Origin: Craterostigma plantagineum
Taxonomy: Eukaryota > Streptophyta > Magnoliopsida > Lamiales > Linderniaceae
Direction: 5' to 3'
DNA length: 64,000 nucleotides
Assembly (NCBI GenBank): GCA_027422505.1
Contig: JAPQWV010000001.1
Span: 8,556,001-8,620,000, forward strand
A model generated the notes under the pieces. That model did no database searches, was not told the origin of the DNA, and saw only the letters and a program-made list of their open reading frames with translations. The translations under genes were made by a program, and so were the position numbers. Below, in pieces: positions 11,312 to 22,969 of this stretch (position 1 is its first letter; each line of letters begins with the position of its first letter).

Positions 11312-11496
11312 ATGCTATTTCTTGCAAAGAGTGCAAAATTTCCATCTTGGAAAGCTTATTCGTTGTTCATCCACTGCAAGATTACTACAGCAATTTGGAA
11401 ATTTCCTTTCTTTATTGAACTTTGATCAGCTCAATATGCGGAATCGAGCTGTTGGACGCCGTACGCCACTTGTTCGACGAAATACCCGACCAGTAA
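11312..11496 (+). pseudogene. Possible broken PPR-protein gene start
   Basis: An ATG at 11312 opens 36 codons of basic, hydroxylated, mitochondrial-presequence-like residues and stops. In another frame 11446-11493 reads ELLDAVRHLFDEIPDQ, and HLFDEIPD is characteristic of plant-type PPR repeats, followed immediately by a stop. This suggests the 5' end of a PPR gene damaged by frameshifts, with the copia derivative inserted about 270 bp downstream. The match is short, so it could be chance. No further PPR units are visible. Confidence 0.3.
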
Positions 11497-11768
11497 AAAC
11501 AGAGAGTATCGCTCGGAACAAAGACATCTGAGAACCGCGCGAACTAAAGCACCAATAGACCAAAGTCCGAACGTCGCAAAGCCCCAAATCCAAAACCATT
11601 AGCTTTCCGTCGCATCTTACTCACGCCAAAGACGGTAGATTTATCGAATACAACACCACCTCCACGGACTAAGCTCTCCCCCATTCTCGTTAAATTGTGT
11701 TTTGTTTCATTTCATGTGGAGTTTGTTTTGTTATTTTTACGTAGTTTATTTGGTTGTTGTGTTGTTTG

Positions 11769-12321
11769 TCTTGACTTTTCAACATAGAGAAAGAAGTAAA
11801 ATAGGAGACCTCTTCCTATGACGAATCCAATGGCGAAAATACTTTTTGGACTCTAGCTACTTGATATGCCTATATATAGGCTTGTGGTGATGGTGTAACA
11901 TCTCACCCCAAAACAAGTAACGAGAGAGAGTGGAGTGAGAGAGAGCAAGTAAGAGAGAGAGGTAAGGGAAAAATGAGAAGAAAAAAGAAAAAAGAAAAAA
12001 TGGAGAAATCTTGTCCGGGTGAATAAGGGTGAGAGCGGGTACAGTTTTACTCTTGTAATTAAGAGTCGGTACAAAAACATTACCCAGGTGGGTAAGGGGT
12101 CTCGGGTTTAAACACGAGCGTTATTTTGTACGGTGTAATATTCTCAAATATAGTAAAACTATTGTCTCCCCGTGGATGTAGGCGTATTGACCGAACCACG
12201 TAAAAATCTCGGTGTTCTTTCGGTGTCATTTCGAATTTAGTTAATATCCCGATAAATTTTCGCGGGGTCCAAATACAACTATTGCTGGCCCAGAATTAAA
12301 TATTATCGCTCAACCCCAACA
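11769..12321 (+). repeat. 5' LTR of the 2.7-kb copia derivative
   Basis: Starts TCTTGACTTTTCAAC (the 3' copy has TGTTGACTTTTCAAC, so the terminal G is mutated here) and ends ACCCCAACA. A TATA box CTATATATAGG lies at 11870-11880, followed by a (GA)-rich block, consistent with U3 promoter and transcribed leader. Confidence 0.9.
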
Positions 12322-12323
12322 AG

Positions 12324-12336
12324 TGGTATCAGAGCC
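12324..12336 (+). other. Primer binding site (initiator tRNA-Met)
   Basis: TGGTATCAGAGCC two bases after the 5' LTR, complementary to the 3' end of plant initiator methionine tRNA. Confidence 0.9.
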
Positions 12337-12429
12337 AAACCCTACTGGTATTCTGAGTATGCTTTGTGGTTGCAGCTGTGTCTGATCTTCCACATCAGAA
12401 AAGATATCAGAAGGGAACATCTATCAGGG

Positions 12430-13140
12430 GGAGCCAGTGTTAGAGCGAGGTTCAACGAGGTGATGCCTTGTGCTGAAGAAATTAGGGTACAAGATGGTTA
12501 TCGTTGATGGTATGCTCGGTGTGGGCGGAGTTTGTGTGGCAGTGGAGTTTTGGCGAGTTATGGCAATAGTGCTGTGAGGCAGGTCGCTAGCCTTTCCTGA
12601 GAATTATCTGATCACTACTATTTGGGTCGGGCTGTTGAATATGTGCAAGGATAATAGCGACAGATGACAGGAAAGTGCGACAATGTGCTGGTGCGGGAGG
12701 TTTCACTCTGTGGCAGAGAAGAGTGAATGATGCTCGTTGTCAAGGCTGGAGATATAAGCTTTGATGAGAGATGAGGAAAAGTCGGAGTAAATGATGGAAA
12801 TTTTGGGTCAAGATGTGTCGAAAGAGGAAGAAGTAAGGCCTATTTACTTCTTACATCTCTTCCTGATTTGGATGATAATTTGATCACAACCATCTGGTAT
12901 GAGCCAGTGAAGGCAGTGGATGATGGAATCAACTCTTCTGGAGAGGAGGCGGCCAAATTATGGTGATAGTCGGGCGTTGGCTATACACGGAGAGAGTCGT
13001 AGAGGAAGGTGACACGCCAGGGGATTTGGAGACATCAGCAGGTCCAAATCCAGGTGGCGGAAAGGGCATGTGATGCTACAGTGTGGTGAGCCGGGACACG
13101 TAAAGAGAAATTGTCTGACTTGGAGGAAGAAGGACAAGCG
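12430..13140 (+). pseudogene. Decayed copia gag
   Basis: Fragments in shifting frames match copia Gag: FTLWQRRVND near 12700, LLLTSLPDLDDNLITT near 12845-12900, and a zinc knuckle CGEPGHVKRNC near 13088-13120. The CCHC is broken because the gap between its first two cysteines is one base short. There are many stops and shifts, so no product is expected. The remaining internal sequence to 13875 has no recognisable pol domain. Confidence 0.7.
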
Positions 13141-13875
13141 GCTAGAAAAATTCCACAGCGCAGGTGTTTTATCTTAGAGACGTTTTCACATTCTCTAATG
13201 ATGGCGCTCGTTCTCAGGAAGAAGGATATTAAATTCGGGTTTGCTCCAAGAGAATATTTTGATGCGTTCCGGAAAATGCGAACGGTTTTTTTCGATCTCC
13301 ATGGGCCAATGGATATCGTTGTGTTGTTCGGTGTGTTGGAACGGGGAAGATCAAAATGGTTGACGGAGCGGTACGCATTTTTGGTGGTATGACGTTGTCT
13401 CAAAGTTGCGTAGAATTTAATATTCTTGAGCCAGTCAGATTCCAGGGCTATCGAGTTTTCATAGCAGGGGTAGTCTGGAAAAATCACACATGGCGGAAAT
13501 GGTCCTACCAAAAGTGAGAAGAGCAAATGAAGTTTGTATCGTCTGGATGCGAGTATGGTATATAATACTCAGACTTCGATTGGTTCACGAAAATTGCGCG
13601 CATGGTATAAAGGTAGACGATGGTGAGAAGGGAATCCTGCTGGAGAAGGGGTTACATCGAAGTCCCTCTTCGGGAATCGACGGGTCGAGTCGGTTCAACA
13701 TAGCTGCACATAAGATTGGTCGTTGAATGAATCAAGTGGGGTAGGATCGGAATTCTTGATTCGGATTATGTGTAGGTGCTACAAAGGAAGGCCAATGGAC
13801 GTTCGTGGTACTTACGAACGGGTTACTCTCATTCTCGGGTTCGCTGGAATGCTCTCTAAAGAAAACGCAGATGTT

Positions 13876-13891
13876 GAAAAGGGGGGGAGAA
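13876..13891 (+). other. Polypurine tract
   Basis: GAAAAGGGGGGGAGAA directly before the 3' LTR, the priming site for plus-strand DNA. Confidence 0.85.
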
Positions 13892-13892
13892 T

Positions 13893-14453
13893 TGTTGACT
13901 TTTCAACAAAGAGAAAGAAGTAAAATAGGAGACCTCTTCCTATGACGAATGCAATGACGAAAATATTTTTTGGACTCTAGCTACTTGATATGCCTATATA
14001 TAGGCTTGTGGTGATGGAGTAGCATCTCACCCCAAAAACAAGTAACGAGAGAGAGAGAGAGAGTGGAGTGAGAGAGAGCGAGTAAGAGAGAGGGGTGAGG
14101 GAAAAATGAGAAGAAAAAAGAAAAAAGAAAAAATGGAGAAATCTTGTCCGGGTGGATAAGGGTGAGCGGGTAAAGTTTTACTGTGGTACTTAAGAGTCAG
14201 TACAAAAATATTACCCAGGTGGGTAAGGGGTCTCGGGTTTAAACACGAGCGTTATTTTGTACGGTGTAATATTCTCAAATATAGTAAAACTATTATCTCT
14301 CCGTGGATGTAGGCGGTATTGGCCGAACGACGTAAAAATCTCGGTGTTCTTTCGGTGTCATTTCGACTTTAATTAATATCCCGATAAATTGTCGCGGGGT
14401 CCAAATACAACTATCGCTGGCCCAAAATTAAATATTACCGCTCAACCCCAACA
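13893..14453 (+). repeat. 3' LTR of the 2.7-kb copia derivative
   Basis: Starts TGTTGACTTTTCAAC, ends CCCCAACA, with the same TATA box and GA-rich block as the 5' copy. The GA run is a few repeats longer here. Confidence 0.9.
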
Positions 14454-14458
14454 GTTTG

Positions 14459-15614
14459 TGGTACGTTGATTGTTTTGCTTTTATTTTCGTTTGTTGTGTT
14501 TACTTTCTTCCTTTTTTTTGTGTTGTTAGTTGTATGGTTGCTTGTGTTGTATTGTCTCTGCTTGTTTACACTTTTATGTCGTGCCGGGTCGTGTCGTGTT
14601 TGTTTGTGTGTTCATGTGTCTCCCAGGCTGGGAGTTTTGTCTCGAGTTGTCATCATCCCCTTGTTTGGAGGTTCACTTCGAAGATGACGATGTTTTTGAA
14701 GTGAAGAAATGGAGAAAGTGAAAAGAACTTCAAATTTGAGTTTAATAGCCATTGATAAGGAGTTACAGGATCGATTTTAGTAGGTTCTTTAGTTCTTCTT
14801 GTTGTAATTTTTGAACTCGTTTTCTTTCGGCTGTCTTTTCCCCGTGTGGGAACTTTTTCTCCGTTTTGGAGTGTTTTATCCTCTTTATGATGTGTCTGTC
14901 CTCTTTAGGAGACGTCTGTCTCTAATGGCAATTGTGATGTGACCAGAGTGCTCCATGGCTATTTAACTTGTTTGTATTGTTTTTTTGTCGTTATGTCGTT
15001 TGGAAAAAAAAAGTTTATCAAATAACTCCAAAAAATAGCTTATCTTACGCTTCACGGCTTATTTAACTAGTTTAAAAACCATCCAACATTACCACAGGTC
15101 AAACAAGCCAAGTGAATCAGCTAATAACTAACAGCGACGAAGATGCCAATAACTTATTTGTTTGCAGTTCTAGCTTTGTGTTTCCTTCGTCCCTTTAATA
15201 TATCTTTTTTTCAGGTTATTTTCAACTTAATTTTACATTAACGTCTGCGGTAGTCCGTAGTTCAAGACAAAATGATGAAGGAGTATATCAGCCCTGGTGT
15301 TCGAGGGAATGTATTGCTCTTAAAACATTCGATTTATCTTCTACAGTATATTGTTCGGTCGGTCTATGCATGTGCTTAAAATATAATTATATCTAATCTT
15401 ACTTCCAATTCGGAGATTTTTAATTTTGAATGTTTTAGATATATGAAAAGAAAATATTGCGTAGGGCCATAAGTACGATTAATAAAAATATTAGATGTGG
15501 TATGAAAAGTATTAAATTACGAAAAAAATGGATAAATTGCAAATAACTTGAGAAGACTAAATGTGGCAGTTTATAGCCCACATTCACCAATCTATTACAT
15601 TATATTAAGGGAGA
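14459..15614. other. Stretch with no recognised gene
   Basis: T/G-rich on the plus strand to about 15000, with overlapping short open frames (for example 14456-14704) rich in Val, Cys and Phe that look like composition effects. The TG-rich tract with TTGTAATTTTTGAACTCG could be the 3' end of an old LINE or a transcript, but no coding domain supports that. Confidence 0.4.
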
Positions 15615-16184
15615 GGGGCTAGGATAAACAGTCAAATGGTCTGTCAATTGAAATTGAAAAATTAATAAAATTAAAAAATCACTAACTACTTTTAGTTACT
15701 TATTTAGTTTAGTACTATTTTTAGTTAATTACTATCATACTTTAAATTTATAGACTCAATTTTTCCTTTTTACATATTATATAGCATACAAATTAAATTT
15801 AAATTATAATTACTAAGAAATATTTCATACTCAAATAAATTTAATAAAATATTTATATAAATTGCACACGCATTTGAGTGTGCATAAGTTACTAGTTATA
15901 ATAGTGGTCTTGCATCTTGATACATGTGCAAAATAAATAAATTTTATAATGGATTAACAAAATATATTATCATGTGCATAAAGTTATTTATAAACTGACA
16001 AAATATATTATCATGTGCATAAAAAAGTGTTGAAAAGATAGTTTTATTAATAACTTTATTATTAAGTGTCATGTAGCGGTTTTATATAGTGAGCGGTTTT
16101 ATTTTTATAATAATGTTATCATTTCTTAATTATTTTAAATACATAAATTTTGACAGACCAAAATTAACAGTTTATCGGAGCCCC
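15615..16184. mobile_element. Small TIR element (570 bp)
   Basis: The ends form an imperfect inverted repeat of about 40 bp: GGGGCTAGGATAAACAGTCA at the left, and GGGGCTCCGATAAACTGTTA when the right end is reverse complemented, followed in both by GGTCTGTCAA. The interior is AT-rich and contains a direct repeat of ACAAAATATATTATCATGTG at about 15957 and 15999. No transposase. Target duplication unresolved. Confidence 0.65.
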
Positions 16185-16267
16185 GAGGGTTTAATATATA
16201 AAAGATAATAGTATATATTTTTCAAGATATAGGTAATTTTAATGTTTAACAAATTTTAATCAATGTT

Positions 16268-16648
16268 GTAAAATTCCTATGCGCTAGTCGGGTGCCCGAG
16301 GGGAGCCTAGCGCCTATACGGGCTAGACAGGGTCTAAGCTGTTTCTAGTAGGAAATTAGTCGATATACCGATTTTTTTACTATTTTTATTTATATGCTTG
16401 TATACCAAAGGTATGTCAAATTTGTCTATTTGAATGAATAATGTCAATCCTAATAATGGTTTTTCATACTTCGAACCGCTTTCCCAAAAAAAATTGTTTT
16501 TCAAAATTATAAAAAATAAAATAAAAAATTTGAGACTGCCTAATCGGCTGCCTAACCGTCCGCCTAGACCGATTAATTGGTTTCCACCGATTAATCAGTC
16601 GTCTAGCCGAAAAACGCCTCGCACATGGCCTCCTAGGCTGAGTTTTAC
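16268..16648. mobile_element. MITE rich in CCTAGGCG-type motifs
   Basis: Left end GTAAAATTCCTATGCGCTAG and right end (reverse complement) GTAAAACTCAGCCTAGGAGG resemble a widespread plant element built from CCTAGCGC and GCCTAG motifs. Matching blocks with GCCTAG and CCGATT appear in both halves in opposite orientation. Non-coding. Confidence 0.55.
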
Positions 16649-16975
16649 GGTGATTTTAATACATTGATTGCAAATCTGAAAACCCGTTATATGTAAGAGC
16701 ATATTTAAAATACACTTCGATATTAACACGATTAAACGATGAAGATTTTGATATGTTCATTCGATTCGAGGAACCCTTCGCAATAGGACTTATTTGTGGA
16801 TGCATCTAGAAACATATTTTATTAAGATCAGCGTACGCATGAAGTCGAGAGGTCGTCAATTACCGTTATTATTGCAACGGACATGTCCAAAAATGATGAG
16901 CTCATTGATGTGGATTGCTTTTTTCCAATAACGTGTTGCCTTGACTAATTCGCTGATCGACACGCGGCGTACTAA
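16649..16975. other. Intergenic stretch, nothing recognised
   Basis: No repeat end, RNA gene or coding region is apparent between the MITE and the gypsy LTR. Confidence 0.4.
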
Positions 16976-18372
16976 TGTAAAGTGCAGGTGCGACAAGTGA
17001 TAAATAAAACAAATATTAAATTACTATCACCGACGTGCGATAGGCAGTGGACCTATCGTTTGTAATGTAGCAAGGTGAGTAAACGAGTATCGAACACGAG
17101 GAATAAACTTGATTACTAGTAGTAACCTATCGACTCGATATCTAGCCTAAATAAAGTGCGCAGATTGTTTATACTACGAATTAACTTAACTGACCCAACC
17201 TAAAGCAACGAGAGATTAAGAGAAACGACTAAAACTAGTGAGAGTGCTTTCAGATAATAAGATATGCTCGGGATTCGAATCCCTCTAGGTGCTATCGTTC
17301 TAAGACAATAAAATATTGCTCCTACGTGATTCTTGACTAAGTCGCAGTAAGTTCCTACCCACTCACGAATTTGCTATCGCCATAGACGCTTGCGGGAATC
17401 TAAAATTCAATAATTACTAATAGCGAGGTTCGAGTATTTGCTGTCGCCCTATACTCGAATTCTATCATCTATGAACGGCCTAATCGTTGTTTAGCTGTCG
17501 CCCTAAACGATTTTCCACACATTCACTTCTACACATAAACATATTAAAGCGAAGAAACACATTCATAGATAGATAAATAGTCTGGATACACGAGTCACGA
17601 TAAATATATGTCTTAAATACGAATCGGCCTAGCGTTCATCTACTCCCAAACACAGAGGGAATTTAGCTAATCAATTGATGGGAAGACAACAGAACGAGGA
17701 TGAATGACTCATGATCTTGAGTACTGATGGATCTGGGATGGTATAGTAGATGAATCTTCGTCCTTATTTTAATTCGGCGTGAAATCGTTGTTGCTCGTCT
17801 CTTGCACTTCTGAAGTGGAATTCTCCATTCTTCGTGGTTCTTTTTCATCTGTAATTGATTAGGGTTAAGTTCTGGAAGGTGTCCCTTCTTTTTGAGTCGA
17901 AATCGGGCTTTTATACTAAAATTCGCTACCTCCACGGCCTGGGACATGGGCCTTCACGGCCGTGACTATGATCACTCAGCTTCGCATATGCCATCAGCAA
18001 CTGGTCACGGCCTGGTGCACAAGGCTTCACGGCCGTGACACTCATCTGCAACATGTGAATCTGCTCACGGTAAATTGTCACGGCCAGGCGCAAGAGGCTT
18101 CACGGCCGTGACTGTCGTCTGCAACACTTGATTTCACTCTCAGCCGTTTGTCACGGCCTGGTGCAGTGTATTCATGGCCGTGATTCTTTCCTGTTAGCAT
18201 CGTAACTTTTTCGTTTTGCTTCGTTTTTGCTCCTTTTCGCCCGAAAGCCGTCCTAAAGTCCAATAACATCCAAATAGGTGTAAATAGAGCAAATAAACGT
18301 ACGCAATGACTACGGAAACTCTATTATAACACCAATAATAATTACCATAAACGTATTAATATACGTTTATCA
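16976..18372 (-). repeat. Gypsy 3' LTR (minus strand)
   Basis: The inner edge is clear: GTTTATCA at 18372 is followed by AACCTCCCCACACTT, which on the minus strand is a polypurine tract AAGTGTGGGGAGG before a TGATAAACG LTR start, a junction common in plant Ty3/gypsy elements. The block TATCACCGACGTGCGATAGG...CGAGTATCGAACACGAGGAA (17027-17103) also typifies such LTRs. The outer edge at 16976 (TGTAAAGTGC) is a best guess. A 73-bp repeat lies at 17933-18184. Open frames inside are not genes. Confidence 0.7.
17933..18184. repeat. 73-bp repeat with CACGGCCGTGA palindromes
   Basis: CACGGCC recurs at 17933, 18006, 18079 and 18152, exactly 73 bp apart. Each unit has a CACGGCC start, a variable GGTGCACAAGGC-like link, and the palindrome TCACGGCCGTGA about 22 bp later; the last copy has CATGGCCGTGA. 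The unit is GC-rich within an AT-rich LTR. Confidence 0.9.
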
Positions 18373-18868
18373 AACCTCCCCACACTTAAGCATTTGCTTG
18401 TCCTCAAGTAAATTAAAAGTCAGAAAAGACATCAAATTAAGATGATGGCATAATTGTTCGCAACTTATCATAATAGATGGAAACCACAAAATGGAATCAA
18501 GCAAACAATCATGCACATTATACTAATAATCGGCACCTATCAACCTGAACTTTCTTAGCACTACCAATCAAAACTCGTGCCTCACAAGGATTCACTCAAA
18601 TGACTCAGTGTATAGGCTAGTATATCATTGAATCGCTCAAATCGTGCGCTAGTCCAACCCCTACCATAGGCTTGCAAGTTAATCGCATATCTTCTACTTA
18701 AGGTGGCAAGCGCAAATGTACGGATCTTTTTCGGGTCGAAACGGGGTCAACTAATAATGTGGTGACAAGCATAGACACTGACACACGTAATCCGAAAGCT
18801 AAGATACATAAGCAAAAACTTAAAGAATATAGCATGATCAAACTGACAGTCACATGCCCCAACGTAAG
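18373..18868 (-). mobile_element. 3' internal region of the gypsy element
   Basis: Polypurine tract complement at 18373-18387, then non-coding sequence (including ATTTGCTTGTCCTCAAG) that fits the 3' untranslated part of the same element. It is cut at 18869 by the SIRE-like LTR. No polymerase domain of this element is in the window. Confidence 0.6.
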
Positions 18869-20348
18869 TGTAGACCTTTTTGGTCCAAATAGTTATGAGA
18901 CTTTTGATTATTCCAAGTAATTATGTAAATTGGGGGGTACAAATTAGAAAACTCGATATGCATGTTATGTGATGTTTAAGTATGTGAGAATATTCGATTA
19001 AGCGCTTGAATATGTTTTAAATGTTAAGAAAATCGAATTTGAGTGATTTTATGCTTAACTGGAATATTGACGTGATCACCTGGTTTTGAACGTTCACGTT
19101 TGAATGGAATATCACTGCGTGCTATATATGGAAAATATGTTCTGATAAGTGGTATGTGGATTGTACGCATGATTGAGTTATATAATGACAGAATATCGTC
19201 TGAGATCATGCTAATTTGATTGAGTTATATATGGAAGATATATTGTGTTAAGTGATATATGAGCTGTACACGAGATTGGGATATTTTAGGAAAGTATATC
19301 ACTGTGATCGCCCGGATAAGATTAAGCTATATATATGGAAAAGATATTCTGATTATGTGTGAAATGTACTGATTGATTCTATATATGGAATGTGCTGACT
19401 AACGGATGAGATTACCCTGGAATGAAAGAAAATCAGTAGTATTTATGGTAAGAATTCATGTTGACCGTTGAGCTTAATTGGTTTATTCTTGGCATGATTT
19501 CTGGAGTTAATGCACGTGATTATTGAGCTTTATCTTGTATATTCTGTGCTTAACTTTCCTTGTGAAGTGTAGAAGCTATTCGTGGTTCTATATAGAAGAG
19601 AACACTTCATGCGAAGAGTACAACAACGAACACACAAGCTGTCGAATACCTTTGAGTGATTGAGCGTTAATTTGCGATTCATCCGTAGTTTGTGGTTGAA
19701 CTTAATTTGCGAATCTGTACTCTTTTGAGCGATCCCTAGAAACTCCAAAACCCTAAACCTTTGTCTTCGGACGTGTGAGCGCACAAAGGAGCACGAGTGG
19801 AGTCTTACGCACGTGAAGGGACGAATTTTGTGGATTCGGTGGCCCTTCGGTAGCAAGCTGCATCCAGTCGGGGAATAGGTTTCCTGGGTAAACGACGTGG
19901 ATCGAAACTTGGCGTGCGTCAGCCTAGAACGAGGTCTAGTATCCATAGTGCTTTGTTTGTGAGCAGGTCAATCATAGTGTAACCGGTATTACCTAGTGAT
20001 TGATTGGAACTCTTGGGGAGATCACACCCCAAGGACAGGATTAAACCCCAGTTGGGGATATAACCTGTATAAAAATCTCGTCTCACTCTACTTTCTGCTA
20101 TTTACTTTACTGTGAGACAAACCCGAGACACGCTCTAATATCTAGGTGATATCGTAGCAATCATTTCTGGAATTAACTTGATATTTTGAAACAGGGTTAG
20201 GGAGATAACATCGATACTCATACTGAATTCAGGGAAATAACACACTCTGAAATATCTTCTTAAAGAAAAGTATTTTTCAAAGAAGAATAAGCCATTTTTT
20301 TATATAGCCTAATTCACCCCCCCCCTCTTAGGCATATTTTACACTTCA
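18869..20348 (+). repeat. 5' LTR of truncated SIRE-like copia element
   Basis: Starts TGTAGACCTTTTTGGTC and ends ACACTTCA two bases before the primer binding site. It is homologous to the LTR at 37995-39667 in reverse: shared start, TTCACCCCCCCCCTCTTAGG near the 3' end, and many ATATATGGAAAATAT blocks in U3. Length 1480 bp versus 1673 bp. Open frames inside are not genes. Confidence 0.85.
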
Positions 20349-20350
20349 TT

Positions 20351-20362
20351 TGGTATCAGAGC
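20351..20362 (+). other. Primer binding site
   Basis: TGGTATCAGAGC after a two-base gap, complementary to initiator tRNA-Met. Confidence 0.95.
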
Positions 20363-20405
20363 GGGTTACTCAACGAAAGGCCTAACACGCCTGAGTTAAG
20401 ATCTA

Positions 20406-22234
20406 ATGGCTTTTTCGAGTGATATTTTTGCAGAGGGTCAATCCCAATCCAGGCCTCCTCTCTTCGACGGTACGAACTACGCCGTATGGAAAAATCGTAT
20501 GATCGAATTTTTGATCGCTGTTGACTACGAGCTTTGGGAGACAATCATCGACGGACCGTACACAGCTGCGAAATCCGATGGAACTCCGAAGGACACAAAA
20601 GATTACACTGTTGATGACAAAAGGGGAATCACGCGAAACGCAAAGGCGAAAAACATGCTCGCATGCGCACTCACACGTGAAGAATACATTCGGGTGAGTT
20701 CTTGCTCATCAGCAAAGGCGATGTGGGATATGCTCCAAGTCACTCATGAAGGAACCCAACGAGTCGTGCAAGAAAGACTGGCTCTACTCACTCACCAGTA
20801 TGAACTGTTCTCAATGGAATCTGACGAAAATATAAGCCAGATGTACGCCAGATTCATGGGAATCATCAACCAGATATTCTCTCTCGGCAAGAAAGTTCCC
20901 GACAGTGAACAAGTAAGAAAGATACTGAGATCACTGCCACGAGAATGGAATGCCAAGGTTACTGCCATCTACGAAGCAAAGGATCTAGAAGTACTTAGCA
21001 TCTCCGAGCTGATTGGATCTCTTATATCCTATGAGATGATTCAAACATCAATGAATGAGAAGTCTCAGAATAAGAACCAGAAGTCCATTGCATTCAAATC
21101 CAACCAAGAAGAATCTGATTCTGACGACGAAGAAAATGACCTAATGAACGATCTGGCCATGCTTACAGAAAGAATTGAAAGGTTCCAGCAGAAAAAGAAA
21201 TTCAAAGGAAACTTCAACAAATTCCAGAACAAGAACAAGGGAATATCCGCGTCTGGGAAGAAAGTTCAAAAGTGTTTCCGATGCAACAAACCAGGCCACT
21301 ATGCACATGAATGCCCCGCAACTAGCAATGAGAAACCAAGGAAGCAGAAGGCTATGGTGACGGAATCAAATGACTCTGAACTGGAACAAAGTGAGGACGA
21401 GGATCACGCTTACATGGCTGACGAGGATCAGGTATCTTGTTCTTCCTCCATTGAGAAAATCCATATCCTAAACAATTTATATGGCTATGAAAGTGACTCA
21501 TCTGTTTCTGATATAGAAGAAAGTAAGGAAGATCTGTGTAGGTTACTTCAAAAAACGGAGAGAAAGATTAAGTCACTAGATTCCTTGAATAAGGAATTAA
21601 TAAGGCAGCGAGATGAACTAACTAAGGAGAAACATGAGGCTGTTCTAGAAATCTCACATTTGAAAGAAGAGTTAGTTACTGCTAAGAAAGAGGAAATTCC
21701 CTGTGACTGTGAGAAAATAGAGAAGAAAAACAGTGACTTATCCAGAGACATTGTAGAACTCAGAAATTCTTTAGAAAGGGAAAAACAGAAGGTTTATTGC
21801 CTTCTTGAGGGTAGACAGAACCTAGACATGATGTTTAAATTTCTAGCAATATTGATAAGATAGGCCTAGGTTATTCCACCGAAGTGAAGCCTGCTAAATC
21901 CTCTGTGTCTAAGTTTAAATGTTTCTGTTGTGGTAGAAATGGTCACTATGCATACAACTGTCCCTTAAAGAAGTTTGATAAAGCTAAGTATGTCTGGAGA
22001 CCTAAGAAGTTACCTGTAAATGCCCCTGTCGTATCTGATTGTAACAGGAGATCACCTACTGTGCAGAATGATATCTCGTATGTTAACAGAAGTTATTTTC
22101 CCGCTAACATGTTAGGACCCAACAGAAATTGGGTACCTCAGAAAAGTAATTCTTGCTACAGGTACGAAGGAAGAATTCCAGTAAGAAAAGTAAGTGGTAC
22201 CTCGACAGCGGGTGCTCCCGCCACATGCAGGTGA
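20406..22234 (+). pseudogene. gag: SIRE-like copia Gag, frameshifted
   Basis: The first 485 codons (20406-21863) read as Gag: [17 protein letters not shown] near the start, the conserved capsid-like region to about residue 230, a zinc knuckle CFRCNKPGHYAHEC (about residues 290-303) and a long coiled coil (about 370-460). A one-base shift near 21838 ends the frame early, and Gag resumes in another frame (21884-22234) with a second zinc knuckle CFCCGRNGHYAYNC. The layout equals that of the intact copy at 45470-47314, with two CCHC boxes on either side of a coiled coil. No functional full-length Gag is expected. Confidence 0.9.
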
Positions 22235-22844
22235 TATAGGCAATTTTGTGTCGTTGAAGGCGGTAGATGGAGGATACGTTTCGTACGCCAACGACGCAAA
22301 AGCCAAAATCGTGGGAGTTGGTACTGTTGGTAACAATTTAAATATCACCATAGATAACGTTCGGTTCGTTAGGAACTTAGAACATAATTTAATAAGTATT
22401 AGCCAATTATGTGATGATGGACATACCGTAGTTTTCGCCAAAGATAAATGCCTTGTTAAAAAGAATGATGAGATTGTGTTTAGTGCATCTAGGCATGGTA
22501 ATATTTACTGCATCACTCTTGATGATATTGCTAACCAAAACGTCAAGTGTCTAGCAGTTACACAGGATATCAAATGGTTATGGCATAGACGTCTGGGACA
22601 CGCTAACATGGAACTAATGTCTCACATATCATGCAATGAGTTGGTGAGAGGTATTCCAGATATGAAAGCCACCAAGGACAGAATCTGTAAAGCGTGCCAA
22701 ATGGGGAAACAAACCAAAACGTCCTTTAAGCCTAAGAATGTGATCTCTACGTCCAGACCACTGGAACTGCTGCATCTTGACCTTTTTGGTCCGGTACAGG
22801 TTATGTCATTGAAAGGTAAACGATATGCTTACGTGTTATTTGAT
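22191..22844 (+). pseudogene. pol: SIRE-like copia Pol, N-terminal fragment
   Basis: Overlaps the end of gag in a different frame. The protease motif YLDSGCSRHM is readable at 22197-22226, then a one-base loss shifts the frame and the rest (to 22844) continues through the gag-pre-integrase region, the integrase zinc finger (HRRLGH then CKACQMG) and the first catalytic aspartate (LHLDLFGPV). Homology with the intact element stops after VLFD, which aligns with VIVD. The second Asp and Glu of integrase, reverse transcriptase, RNase H and 3' LTR are absent. The sequence after 22844 is unrelated, so this is a deletion junction. Confidence 0.85.
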
Positions 22845-22969
22845 ATGTGTTTATGTGCATAATTGTAGATCATGTCAAATGCCAAAGACACGTAGTGAGC
22901 ATGTGGGCGAATCCAGCCGTAGGGCTGAACCTGAATCCCCTCCAAATACGAGATAAGACTCACAACCGG

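Larger units (their letters stand above)
11769..14453 (+). mobile_element. Copia deletion derivative (TR-GAG-like), 2.7 kb
   Basis: Two direct LTRs (553 and 561 bp) flank about 1.57 kb of internal sequence with a primer binding site and a polypurine tract. The target duplication GTTTG is perfect at 11764-11768 and 14454-14458. The internal region keeps only remnants of a copia gag and no integrase, reverse transcriptase or RNase H, so any movement would depend on another element's enzymes. The LTRs differ at several positions by eye, so it is older than the SIRE-like element at 37995. Confidence 0.9.

Noticed and set aside
12324..12336. tRNA genes at TGGTATCAGAGC sites
   Set aside because: Only the 3' complement of initiator tRNA-Met is present, directly after LTRs; these are primer binding sites.
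13035..13526. 163-codon minus-strand open frame as a gene
   Set aside because: It lies antisense to decayed copia gag in a non-autonomous element and has no recognisable domain.
14456..14721. Overlapping Val/Cys/Phe-rich frames as a membrane protein gene
   Set aside because: Three frames are open at once in a TG-rich tract, which indicates composition bias rather than coding.
19530..19946. 138-codon minus-strand frame
   Set aside because: Lies inside the SIRE-like LTR with no homology to known proteins.
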